A DNA stretch of 64,000 nt. Source: Sedimenticola selenatireducens. Its GTDB lineage: Bacteria > Pseudomonadota > Gammaproteobacteria > Chromatiales > Chromatiaceae. The translations under genes and the position numbers were made by a program. The notes below the pieces were generated by a model that was not told where the DNA came from, ran no database searches, and saw only the letters and a program-made list of their open reading frames with translations. Location: assembly GCF_007625115.1 (NCBI RefSeq), contig NZ_VMNH01000005.1:186001-250000 (forward strand), given 5' to 3'. Shown one piece after another: positions 9,137-17,687 of the stretch (positions within the stretch are counted from its first letter, which is position 1; the number at the start of each line of letters is the position of its first letter).

Positions 9137-9583
9137 ATGAAGTACTTGTCACAGCGTCTAATACTCGCCGCTTGCTTAACCACCTTCCTAACCTTGCCCG
9201 TAATTTCACAGGCAGGCACGAGCGGCGAACTCATCGGCGCGATCTTCAGCGAAATCGAAAAAAACACCATTGAAGAGTACTACCGGGGCCGATTTGGTAA
9301 ACCGGTTGCAGATCATAAAAAGTCAGGAAAAAAACCTAAAAAACAGAAAGGCATGCCACCTGGACTGGCCAAGCGTGAGTCACTTCCTCCCGGCCTGGCC
9401 AAACAACTGGAGCGCAATGGACGCCTGCCACCGGGCCTCGAAAAACGCGACCTTCCGGATGGGCTGGATAAACTTTTGCCGCCCAGACGTCACGGACAAC
9501 AGCGCGTCGTTGTGGATAATGATGTACTCCTGATCGAAACGGCCACCGGTTTGATTCTGGACATTCTCAAAGACGTCTTCTGA
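9137..9583 (+). CDS. CigR/RcnB-like small exported protein
   Basis: A 148-residue protein with an N-terminal signal peptide (basic MKYLSQR, hydrophobic core, cleavage near SQA). The middle part has repeated PPGLAK-type units (MPPGLAKRE, LPPGLAKQL, LPPGLEKRD, LPDGLDKLL), and the C-terminus is VVVDNDVLLIETATGLILDIL. This layout is that of the family annotated after Salmonella CigR (anti-virulence regulator) and the related RcnB fold. In most bacteria the function is unknown; the protein is probably periplasmic or envelope-associated. It ends 2 nt before the convergent MotB-type gene. Confidence 0.65.
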   Translation: MKYLSQRLILAACLTTFLTLPVISQAGTSGELIGAIFSEIEKNTIEEYYRGRFGKPVADHKKSGKKPKKQKGMPPGLAKRESLPPGLAKQLERNGRLPPGLEKRDLPDGLDKLLPPRRHGQQRVVVDNDVLLIETATGLILDILKDVF

Positions 9584-9585
9584 GC

Positions 9586-10335
9586 CTACTCATCCCCAGG
9601 AAGATGCAGCACTAACGACACCCGGCGATTGCGCGCACGCCCCTCTTCGGTCTCATTATCGGATAGGGGCTGGGTATCCGCATACCCTACCGCCCGCATA
9701 CGCTCCGAGGCTATCCCTTGACTCAGCAGAAACCGTAATACACCCGTTGCACGCTGCGCCGACAACTCCCAGTTGGAAGGGAACTGCGGTGTGGCAATCG
9801 GACTTGAATCAGTATGCCCTTCAATCGACAGGGTATGATCACCCGCACTGGACAAGAGCGGCACCAGCTTTACCAACACCCCCTCTCCCTCCGCAGTCAA
9901 CTCTGCGCGACCCAACTGAAACAGAATACTCTCACGGATCTGGATATTAACCTGGTTGGCCGATACCGTAACCTCTATAGAATCGGCTAGGCCCTGGCTC
10001 TGCAGGGCACTGCGAAACTGCTCCTCCATCTGCCGCTCTGACGCTATCTCCGCAGGTTTATCTATTGCAGCCTCCTGGTTCTTACGCTGCAGTACCGGTT
10101 CAACCGGTGCCGTGACCTGCCCCCTGACGGCTACAGGGTTGGAGAGCGTTCGGGTCAGAACCTTGTAGTCCTCTTCCGAATAGGTCGAGTAGGCCAGCAA
10201 CAGCACAAACAGACTGAGCATCAGGGTCATCACATCCAGGTAGATGATCAACCAGCCGCCATCACTATCGTCCGGCAGCGGCTCCTCCTCCCATTGTGGA
10301 GGGGGAGGAAGATGGGCGCGTCGACGCTCTTTCAA
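9586..10335 (-). CDS. MotB-type OmpA-family stator protein
   Basis: A 249-residue protein with a proline-rich cytoplasmic N-terminus, one membrane helix (about residues 27-48) and a C-terminal OmpA-like peptidoglycan-binding domain (SIEGHTDSSPI, NWELSAQRATGVLRFL, ARNRRVSLVL). The proton-channel aspartate is visible as D34 in YLDVMTLML, so it could form a working ion channel. Its ATG overlaps the TGA of the preceding MotA-type gene by 4 nt. No flagellar gene is nearby, so the pair may drive flagella encoded elsewhere or be a non-flagellar motor. Confidence 0.85.
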   Translation of the reverse strand: MKERRRAHLPPPPQWEEEPLPDDSDGGWLIIYLDVMTLMLSLFVLLLAYSTYSEEDYKVLTRTLSNPVAVRGQVTAPVEPVLQRKNQEAAIDKPAEIASERQMEEQFRSALQSQGLADSIEVTVSANQVNIQIRESILFQLGRAELTAEGEGVLVKLVPLLSSAGDHTLSIEGHTDSSPIATPQFPSNWELSAQRATGVLRFLLSQGIASERMRAVGYADTQPLSDNETEEGRARNRRVSLVLHLPGDE

Positions 10336-11204
10336 CGCCGCTCCTCGCGCTCAGGCGGGGGCACTTCTACAGTCTCAGCCTCAACACGCTCCTCAATCTC
10401 TTCCAATGAAGGGGAGTGAATCTCATCCTCATACTGTGCCACAAAGGAGTTCAGGGTCTCACGAATAAAACTGGGACTGCGCTTTTGCCCGAGCATACTG
10501 ATCCCTTCCAACACCATATACATCAACATCACTCGCTGCTCTGTCCGGCGCTCTAACTTGATGGCCACGGGTTTGAGTAGCAGGTTTGCCAAGATAATAC
10601 CGTAGAGCGTGGTGGTAAGGGCAATACCCAGATTCAGACCGATCACTTTAAAATCAGCGCCATCCATCGCCTGCAGCATATTCACCAGTCCAAGCAGTGT
10701 ACCTGCCATACCGAAGGCAGGAGCAAAGGTAGCCATAGAGCGAAAGACCTGCGCCTCACCCCACTCCTGACGGCGTAACTTGAAGATACGCCACTTGAGC
10801 AGGGCATCGATATCACTGGTAGGAATACGATCGATCACGAGCTGTATGCCCGTACGTAGAAAAGGATTGTTGATGCGTGCCATCGCATCTTCAATGGCCG
10901 CCAGCTTGCCATGCCCCAACAAGATGGATACCCGCACGATCTCTTCAATCTCACGATCCACCGGAAAATCATGATGTCGCCAGATCACGCGGAAGCTGCG
11001 GTAGACTTGTCGCAACTCCTTCATGGGATAACTGATAAAGGTGGCCGCGATCGTGCCGCCAATGACGATCAGTAAACCGGGCAGATTGAGAAAGACCCCA
11101 GGCTCTTCTGCTGATAGCAGCACCGAAAGAATGATCAGCACCATCCCTGTAACAATGCCCACCAATGTAGAGCTGTTAAGATCCTTTCGCGGTATCAACG
11201 CCAT
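10332..11204 (-). CDS. MotA/TolQ/ExbB-type stator protein
   Basis: A membrane protein of 290 residues with four predicted helices: two near the N-terminus (VGIVTGMVLIILSVLLS and LPGLLIVIGGTIAATF) and two after the cytoplasmic loop. The MotA signature FAPAFGMAGTLLGLVNML is present. It should form the pentameric partner of the MotB-type protein encoded 4 nt overlapping downstream. The start at 11204 follows GGGGGATG; an in-frame GTG at 11228 lacks a good ribosome-binding site. The genes are an isolated pair, with no chemotaxis or flagellar neighbours. Confidence 0.85.
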   Translation of the reverse strand: MALIPRKDLNSSTLVGIVTGMVLIILSVLLSAEEPGVFLNLPGLLIVIGGTIAATFISYPMKELRQVYRSFRVIWRHHDFPVDREIEEIVRVSILLGHGKLAAIEDAMARINNPFLRTGIQLVIDRIPTSDIDALLKWRIFKLRRQEWGEAQVFRSMATFAPAFGMAGTLLGLVNMLQAMDGADFKVIGLNLGIALTTTLYGIILANLLLKPVAIKLERRTEQRVMLMYMVLEGISMLGQKRSPSFIRETLNSFVAQYEDEIHSPSLEEIEERVEAETVEVPPPEREERR

Positions 11205-11418
11205 ACAGCATCCCCCATCAACCCACACTCCAGACTGATCGATAATTATTCCATGAATTACAGGACGTTAGATAACTATAGCGCCATTCCCCCAGCGAAT
11301 CCACGAGAAGCAAACATCGCAGAGACGGGGATTTTCTGTTTTACTTAAGAGGAACCCGGCCCGACCTGAGACACCCAATCATGTCCGGGCTCGCCAAAAG
11401 CCAAAGGAGGACGCAGTG

Positions 11419-11850
11419 ATGACATTAAACGATGTATTACAAAAAAAGCCCGGTGGCGTTATCACCATCCCAGCAACGATGGATCTGCTGGAGGCTATCA
11501 ACACCATGTGTGACCACAAAGTGGGTGCCCTGCTGGTCAAAGCGGAAGATGGGTCATTGCATGGCATCGCAACGGAACGTGACATTTTACGTTTCTGCTC
11601 ATCCAGCAAAGGCAAACTGGAAGGCGCCGTCATCAATGACGCCATGACCCACAAATTGATTGTCGCAAGTCCAGCCACCACCGTTGAAGAAGCTATGAGC
11701 CTCATGACTGAACACCGTTTCAGACATATCCCTGTGCTCGACAACGATACCCCCATCGGCATGATCTCTATCGGTGATCTGGTCAAGGCTCGCCTAAAAG
11801 ACATTACCGTCGAGGCGACCTATCTCAGAGAATACATTAACTACTCCTAA
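11419..11850 (+). CDS. CBS-domain pair protein
   Basis: A 143-residue stand-alone Bateman module with two CBS domains: residues about 10-70 (GVITIPATMDLLEAINTMCDHKVGALL through GIATERDILRF) and 78-135 (ASPATTVEEAMSLMTEHRFRHIPVL through GMISIGDLVKA). Such proteins bind adenine nucleotides and act as energy sensors on partners, but no partner is adjacent. The ATG at 11419 lies 8 nt after AAAGGAGG; the GTG three nt earlier is too close. The gene is monocistronic. Confidence 0.9.
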   Translation: MTLNDVLQKKPGGVITIPATMDLLEAINTMCDHKVGALLVKAEDGSLHGIATERDILRFCSSSKGKLEGAVINDAMTHKLIVASPATTVEEAMSLMTEHRFRHIPVLDNDTPIGMISIGDLVKARLKDITVEATYLREYINYS

Positions 11851-11932
11851 TCCGAACCTTACGACCTGGAGTGAGTCGAAGTACCGGCAGTACTCACCCC
11901 GGGAATGAACCCATTCATCACTGGTTAGACCC

Positions 11933-12595
11933 ATGAAAAAAACGAGCACCCACGCCCTTTTCTGTTTACTCCTCATCCATTTTTCGGCGCCACTTCAGGC
12001 CGGCGGCCAGCAAGTTTTTAAAGAGTACTTTGAAGCCCTCCCTGTCTTTTGGGAGCGAATTTATCCAAAGGGCGGTGAAACACTCTATTGCGGGGAGAAG
12101 TTTGGCTCATACCATGGACGCAGCATCAATATTGAACACGTCTTCCCAATGGCCTGGGCCATGCGGGATCAGGGCTGTCGCAGCAGAAAGTTGTGCCGGG
12201 AAAGTAGCCAACGCTTCAATCAGATCGAAGCGGACATGCATAACCTCTATCCCGCGCTCGCTGATATCAACAAGGTTCGTAGCAGTTTTCCTTTTGCCAT
12301 GATTCCAGGTGAACATCGGGATTTTGGCCGCTGTGACTTTGAATTTCATCCTCGTCAACGAGCCGTGGAACCGAGACCAGCCAGTCGCGGAAACATTGCC
12401 CGCGCCATGCTCTATATGGTTGATACTTACGGACTCTCTCTCTATAAACGCCAGGGAGAGTTGATGAAAAAATGGAATAGGGAAGACCCGCCGGATGATG
12501 AAGAGCGCAGACGGAACAATCTGATCGAAAAATATCAGGGAACCCGGAACCGGTTTATTGATGATCCCAAAGCGGCAGCGGCTATCCGCTTTTAA
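11933..12595 (+). CDS. endA: Periplasmic or secreted endonuclease I
   Basis: A non-specific DNase of the EndA/NucM family, 220 residues. A signal peptide (MKKTSTHALFCLLLIHFSAPLQA) directs it out of the cytoplasm. The beta-beta-alpha-metal core is visible as NIEHVFPMAW, with the catalytic histidine in EHVFP, followed by ADMHNLYPALADINKVRSSFPF. Several cysteines (YCGEKFG, GCRSRKLC, GRCDFEF) are placed for the disulfides known in the family. Likely roles are nutrient DNA use or blocking DNA uptake. Its 3' end overlaps the convergent DsbA-family gene by 4 nt. Confidence 0.92.
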   Translation: MKKTSTHALFCLLLIHFSAPLQAGGQQVFKEYFEALPVFWERIYPKGGETLYCGEKFGSYHGRSINIEHVFPMAWAMRDQGCRSRKLCRESSQRFNQIEADMHNLYPALADINKVRSSFPFAMIPGEHRDFGRCDFEFHPRQRAVEPRPASRGNIARAMLYMVDTYGLSLYKRQGELMKKWNREDPPDDEERRRNNLIEKYQGTRNRFIDDPKAAAAIRF

Positions 12596-13218
12596 GGCTG
12601 GCGGATCAATTCATTAACCTGCGCCACGACCAGTGTCGGATCGGTATAGCTGTAACGAAGACGGTGATAGCTACCCGCACATTCCAGTATCAGTGAAGGA
12701 AAACCTTCGGCCCCAATCGATCGACCTTGGGCAATCTCCTGCTCAAGCTGCCGTTGAGTCTCACTATTATTCAGCGCCAAAGCGAACGCCTCCCGGTTCA
12801 ACCCAAGCTCACTGGCGAGTAAGACAAGGGTTTCATCATCAGAAGGATTCATGGCACGCAGATAATACGCCTCCTGTATCGCCCTGATCATGACAGGCTC
12901 ATGGCGGCCTCCCTGTAGCCGTGCCGCGATCACAGCACGGCAGGCGGGGTAGGTCGACCGTCGGGGCTGACACCGGGTCCAGAAATCAAAATTAAAGTGC
13001 GTGCCAGGTACCCGTTCGGCAATCTTTTTCCAGGTATCCTGAAGGAACACTCTCATCTCCTGCGGCATTGGCTCATCACTATCCGGGGCCAATCCACCTA
13101 GTAGCGTTTTCACCTTTACCTGAGCCGGCAACGCGTCGATGATCTGTCCATATACCGGCCGGAAAGCCCAGCACCAGGAACACATGGGGTCGTGGACGTA
13201 ATAAAGATTAATGCTCAT
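12592..13218 (-). CDS. DsbA-family thiol-disulfide oxidoreductase (FrnE/COG3531 type)
   Basis: A 208-residue thioredoxin-fold protein with an inserted helical domain. The redox motif is CSWC, within YYVHDPMCSWCWAF near the N-terminus. The cis-proline side reads IGAEGFPSLIL. No signal peptide is seen, so it is probably cytoplasmic, unlike true DsbA. The substrate is unknown. It is convergent with endA and shares 4 nt of coding sequence with it. Confidence 0.85.
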   Translation of the reverse strand: MSINLYYVHDPMCSWCWAFRPVYGQIIDALPAQVKVKTLLGGLAPDSDEPMPQEMRVFLQDTWKKIAERVPGTHFNFDFWTRCQPRRSTYPACRAVIAARLQGGRHEPVMIRAIQEAYYLRAMNPSDDETLVLLASELGLNREAFALALNNSETQRQLEQEIAQGRSIGAEGFPSLILECAGSYHRLRYSYTDPTLVVAQVNELIRQP

Positions 13219-13244
13219 CGCACATCCACCAAAACAGTGACTGT

Positions 13245-16238
13245 TTATACTGTCCCAACCGACACCTCAACCCGGTTTTTACCCGCCGATTTGGCTCTGT
13301 AGAGTGCCTCATCTGCTCGCCGAACCAAATCGTTCTCACGCTCACCCGATTGATAAACGGCCACGCCAAAACTCGCCGTCAACTGCTCGGCAGCTGGAAA
13401 AGAGTGTATGGAGACCCGTTCGCGCAGTGACTGGGCCAATTGGAAAGCACCCTCCACATCCGTCTCCGGGCAGATAATCAGAAACTCTTCGCCGCCCCAG
13501 CGACCGAGCGTATCGGTGGCCCGAATACCTGTCTTCAACACTCTCGATATCTCCACCAGCACCTTATCACCCACCGGGTGTCCAAATTGATCATTGATCC
13601 GTTTGAAATCATCGATATCCAGCATGATAACGGAGAAACTCAGTCCGTAGCGCTGGGCCCGCCGGATCTCTTGACTGAAAACCTCTTCAAGCCAGATTCG
13701 ATTGTAGACTTGGGTCAGCCGATCAGTAATCGACAACTGCTCCAGCTCTTTGGTTTTCTCCAGCAGCAGCTGATTTTTTTTCGCCGCCTCAGCATTTGCC
13801 ATCTGGATATCCCGGTTGAATCGGGCAAGACGACGGTTCTGATAGATAAAAAAGGCCAACACGAGAAGAACACCCAGTAGTATCTGGCCAATCAGCAGGT
13901 AGTTAACGCTTGATACATACTCCACAGATATCCACTTGGAATAGATCTTTTGCCGCTCTTCTACTGTTGTCGCACGTACCGCCTTATCAATAACAGAGTA
14001 GAGCAGGGAATCATCATTTCGCACAGCCATGCTCAGCTCACGTATAAACTCAGTCTTACCCGCAATCTTTATGTCTGGATAACCCAACTCACGGATCGCA
14101 TACCCAATAGTTGGAGCGGAATCAACAAAGCCATAGATAGCCTTGGAGCGCACACGCTCCAGGCCATCCTGTATACTATCTACCTCCACTAGATTGAGGT
14201 CCGGATAGCGCTGCCGCAGCGTCTTACCAATGGCGTAGCCCTTCACAACACCCAGTCGTCGATCCTTGACCTGTGCGATGTTTTCAACAAACAGCTCTTC
14301 GGTCCGGGTAGCAATGACAGAGGGGAAATTGATGTAAGGCGCAGTAAAACGGAGAAACGCCTCACGCGCTGGGGTTTGTGCAGCCAGCGTGAGAACATCA
14401 CAGTTACGTGCTTTGGCATTTGCCAGGGACTCATCCCAGGTAGCGGTCGGCACCAGTTCCCAGCGAGTATCCAGCCGGGCTTCCAGCAGCGCGACAAAAT
14501 CAGCCGTCATGCCCACCAGTCGCCCCTGTTTGTTGATCGCTTCATAGGGCATCCAGTTTGGGGTGACGCACATTCTAATCAGCTTGCGCTGTTTCAGATA
14601 GGCCCGCTCACGATCAGAGAAAGCGACATCCGAGAGGTTCCCGCCTTGCAGCTCCAAATTCCATTTCCGCTTGAGCCGATCAACCTCATCCTGCGTTACC
14701 TGGGTGATCGCACGATCCAGCAATTCATGCAGAATCGGCCGGTCACTGCGCACCGCCAAACCCTCATCCGATCGTTTCAAGGCATTGTCATTCTGTACAG
14801 GAAAAGTCTTCAGATCAGACAGGAAGTTCTGCTGTATCAGACTACGCATTACCGGGTGTGACATAATGGCGGCGTCCACCTCTCCAGATGCCACCGCCTC
14901 TAATGCAATAAGATGATTGTCATAGGCCTTTAGCTGCATCTTGGGAAAGCGAAGTTTCAGGAGTGACGCATAGCGATAGCCTTTAATGGTCGCGACCCGC
15001 ATCGTCCTCAGCGCATCCAATCCCGAGACACCCTGCAACTCCTTGCGAATAGCCACGCCGGTATAAGTGGAGAGAAACGGCTGGGTAAAACGGGCATAAG
15101 CACTGTGCTGCTCCCCCCCAGCCATTGCTACAATCAACTCAATTCGACGCGCTTTCAGTTGGGCAATCGCCACTTCACGGCTCTGCCCTACGTCATAGTG
15201 AATCTCTATCCCTATCTTATCTGCAAGCAGGTTAGCATAGTCGACCGCATATCCGGTCACACGCCCCTCTTTGAGATAAAGGAAAGGACTATAATCCTGC
15301 TCCACATGGGCTCGTATTACCGGATTCTCCCGGAGAAAAAGGCGCTCTTCCTGACTCAGCTCCATTCTGGGAACAGTATCTCGTGCACCCCAACGGCGTT
15401 GGATAGCAACCAACTCCTCCTCTGTGATCAGCGTCATCCCCTTTTGCAAGATATCCCTCAGCCGTTGATTTTCCTTATTTACGGCCAAGCGCATGATGCT
15501 GGAAAAGCGCTCATCCCGCACTTGCGCTGCCAGCACAAGATTGGGAATAAAGTTTTTCTGTAGCAGGTAATCAAGTACACCGACCATGCCGACAGTCGCA
15601 TCCGCCCGCCCAAAGGCTACGGCTTCAAGACACTCCAGACTATCCCTCACCAGCAGCAACTTGATATCCGGATAATAACGCTCCAGCAACTCCTGCCAGA
15701 AGAAACCCTTGGGAATCACTACCGTCTTGCCACGCAGATCGTCAATACCCTTTACAACAGCGCCATCTTTGCGTGTATAGATGCTGGCTGCTGCTATCAG
15801 GTATGCGTCGGTAAAGGCCAGGAATTCGCGGCGCGCCTCGGTGCTGACAATATTCAGCATCACATCGATCTTCTTGGCATGAATCATCTGCATGAACTCA
15901 TCCCAGCTGGGCCCGGTAACATACTCCACACGGAGACCTGTCTTCTCCGCCAGCAAATTCATGTAATCGATGGAGTAACCTTCAGGCCGCCCATTCTGAC
16001 TGAAATTAAACGGAGGCCAATCGGTTTCATTATGGACACGTAACGCCGGCTGGGCCGCAATAAAGGCAAGATCGTCAGATGAGAAAGGTGAAGAATCCGT
16101 TACCCCTGAACCACTCTCTGATGCTGCCTGGCTTAAACAGAGCGTGGGCAGACAGAGTAACAACAGCGCGCACAGCAGTCTCCTCAACCGTCCTATCGAG
16201 CTGGGTCTTTCTGCATCCTGCAAAGCACCTCGCAACAT
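13245..16238 (-). CDS. Diguanylate cyclase with three tandem periplasmic solute-binding domains
   Basis: A 997-residue membrane sensor. The signal sequence is followed by three successive type-3 periplasmic binding domains (roughly residues 50-275, 290-525 and 535-765); each repeats the pattern of a substrate-facing start (NETDWPPFNF, EQDYSPFLYL, TPNWMPYEAI) and a GYA/GYS/GMT-D motif. A single membrane helix (about 778-800), a coiled-coil linker and a GGDEF domain follow. The active site is GGEEF at 915-919, preceded by the RATD inhibitory I-site at the usual 5-residue distance, so c-di-GMP synthesis with product inhibition is expected. Ligands are probably amino acids or similar small molecules. 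The gene lies 91 nt behind an uncharacterised envelope-protein gene. Confidence 0.93.
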   Translation of the reverse strand: MLRGALQDAERPSSIGRLRRLLCALLLLCLPTLCLSQAASESGSGVTDSSPFSSDDLAFIAAQPALRVHNETDWPPFNFSQNGRPEGYSIDYMNLLAEKTGLRVEYVTGPSWDEFMQMIHAKKIDVMLNIVSTEARREFLAFTDAYLIAAASIYTRKDGAVVKGIDDLRGKTVVIPKGFFWQELLERYYPDIKLLLVRDSLECLEAVAFGRADATVGMVGVLDYLLQKNFIPNLVLAAQVRDERFSSIMRLAVNKENQRLRDILQKGMTLITEEELVAIQRRWGARDTVPRMELSQEERLFLRENPVIRAHVEQDYSPFLYLKEGRVTGYAVDYANLLADKIGIEIHYDVGQSREVAIAQLKARRIELIVAMAGGEQHSAYARFTQPFLSTYTGVAIRKELQGVSGLDALRTMRVATIKGYRYASLLKLRFPKMQLKAYDNHLIALEAVASGEVDAAIMSHPVMRSLIQQNFLSDLKTFPVQNDNALKRSDEGLAVRSDRPILHELLDRAITQVTQDEVDRLKRKWNLELQGGNLSDVAFSDRERAYLKQRKLIRMCVTPNWMPYEAINKQGRLVGMTADFVALLEARLDTRWELVPTATWDESLANAKARNCDVLTLAAQTPAREAFLRFTAPYINFPSVIATRTEELFVENIAQVKDRRLGVVKGYAIGKTLRQRYPDLNLVEVDSIQDGLERVRSKAIYGFVDSAPTIGYAIRELGYPDIKIAGKTEFIRELSMAVRNDDSLLYSVIDKAVRATTVEERQKIYSKWISVEYVSSVNYLLIGQILLGVLLVLAFFIYQNRRLARFNRDIQMANAEAAKKNQLLLEKTKELEQLSITDRLTQVYNRIWLEEVFSQEIRRAQRYGLSFSVIMLDIDDFKRINDQFGHPVGDKVLVEISRVLKTGIRATDTLGRWGGEEFLIICPETDVEGAFQLAQSLRERVSIHSFPAAEQLTASFGVAVYQSGERENDLVRRADEALYRAKSAGKNRVEVSVGTV

Positions 16239-16273
16239 AATGAATCCCTGCCTTCTGGCGGGTAAGCGTTGGG

Positions 16274-16291
16274 CAAGACCTTTAGGTCTTG
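16274..16291. other. Perfect 7-bp hairpin with TTTA loop
   Basis: CAAGACC (16274-16280), loop TTTA, GGTCTTG (16285-16291), in the 91-nt spacer between the 440-residue protein gene and the diguanylate cyclase. No U-tract follows on the transcribed strand. It could be an mRNA hairpin or a regulator site. Confidence 0.35.
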
Positions 16292-16329
16292 ACGTTAAAG
16301 CTATGGAGAGCAGCCATCTGGCATCGCGA

Positions 16330-17652
16330 CTATTCGGCCAACGCCGCCGCTACTCGCCTGAGTACCTCTACACGTTCAATTTTGCTGGCCTGAATATAGA
16401 GCGTCATTTTTCCCCCATGCAACCGCTGCTCCAGATCCAGCTGGCCATTTTTCATCGCAACCAGTACACCTTGTTGCGGCTCATCCCTGTCCGCAGCAAA
16501 AACCCGCACATCGCGACCGATATAGCGCTGTAGCTCTCCCACGGGGGTGGCAATATAGCGGGTCCTTACCAGCTTAACGGCTGAACTACCCTTTGCTTGA
16601 CCTTGCACACCCTTTTCTGGACCAAGCGCAACCCCGTCACCAAACAGTGATGCCAGCTTTTCACCGCCCTCAGGGAGGGTAAAACTGAGATCCGAAACAG
16701 GTTGCCCATTGATACTGGCATTAACTCCTAAAACCCGCAGCAGATCCTGTGGTTTATAGGCCGACAAGATCCCCGGATCAATGGCCCCCTCGGGCGACAG
16801 CGTGATGCGCAACTCGCCAGGCTGAGTCAATAAGTGTCGCAAGGTAAACCGGATACCCTCACCAGGCACAAACCCAATATTCTTTACAAAATAACCAGGT
16901 TCCTGATTGAACAGCGCACTGACAAACGAAGACCTGTCTTGCCCTGCTTGTTTGGCACAGGACTCAATGACACGCTGTGTATAGCCCTGATCCACTTGGT
17001 AACGGACGATCATCTGTTTTATTTGAGGTATCGCCCCACTGACTAACGTTCCCGGCTGAGGAACGCCGCTAATACTCATCTCCATACCGAAATTCGAAAG
17101 GCCCGCCATGGCATAGTCCATGACAAAATTGATTTCACCGGCCCTCTGACTATAGTCGTAGCGTAAACTCGCATCGGCTACCAACTGTTGAAAGCCCAGT
17201 TGCTCCACACCGGTCTGTGCTAGCAGGCCGCCCAGGCTACACATCGCATGCGGCTGGCCAGCCACTTTCAATCCAAAGGCGTCGAGATAATCACTCCCCA
17301 TTGGAATACGCATGCGGCTTACTGAAAGATGCAACTGCTCGGGTGGCTGATTCATGTTAAAACCACCCGCCACATCCAGCAGAAATGCCACGCCGCGCCC
17401 TTTGAGTTCTGCCTGATCTATCGTCATTCCAGTAGCCGCACCGATCGGTGTAGCCTTAATGTCAGCCACGGATATAGCACCTGTCAGGCTGGTCTCGATA
17501 GCACCATATTTCAAGGTTGCGACAGGTGCAGCCAGGGCGACTATACGATCCAGCCCCTGCTTGACCTTAAAGTAAAGATAGCCCTTCACCCCGCCATAGG
17601 CGACCAATCCAATTACCATTGGAACGAGCAGGGCATTCTTTAACTTCACCAT
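16330..17652 (-). CDS. Uncharacterised membrane-anchored protein, 440 aa
   Basis: No family was recognised. An N-terminal helix (LVPMVIGLVAYGGVKGYLYF, about residues 10-30) anchors or exports the protein. The rest is a long beta-rich region that reads like an AsmA/DUF945-type periplasmic protein: repeated short strands such as ATLKYGAIETSLTGAISVADI and LSVSRMRIPMGSDYLDAFG. The C-terminus (YIATPVGELQRYIGRDVRVFAADRD to LYIQASKIERVEVL) looks like a small beta-barrel. It lies between tyrA upstream and the diguanylate cyclase downstream on the same strand, so cotranscription is possible. Confidence 0.75.
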   Translation of the reverse strand: MVKLKNALLVPMVIGLVAYGGVKGYLYFKVKQGLDRIVALAAPVATLKYGAIETSLTGAISVADIKATPIGAATGMTIDQAELKGRGVAFLLDVAGGFNMNQPPEQLHLSVSRMRIPMGSDYLDAFGLKVAGQPHAMCSLGGLLAQTGVEQLGFQQLVADASLRYDYSQRAGEINFVMDYAMAGLSNFGMEMSISGVPQPGTLVSGAIPQIKQMIVRYQVDQGYTQRVIESCAKQAGQDRSSFVSALFNQEPGYFVKNIGFVPGEGIRFTLRHLLTQPGELRITLSPEGAIDPGILSAYKPQDLLRVLGVNASINGQPVSDLSFTLPEGGEKLASLFGDGVALGPEKGVQGQAKGSSAVKLVRTRYIATPVGELQRYIGRDVRVFAADRDEPQQGVLVAMKNGQLDLEQRLHGGKMTLYIQASKIERVEVLRRVAAALAE

Positions 17653-17687
17653 TCACCTCCAGCCATCTTATCGATGCGTTTCCCTGA

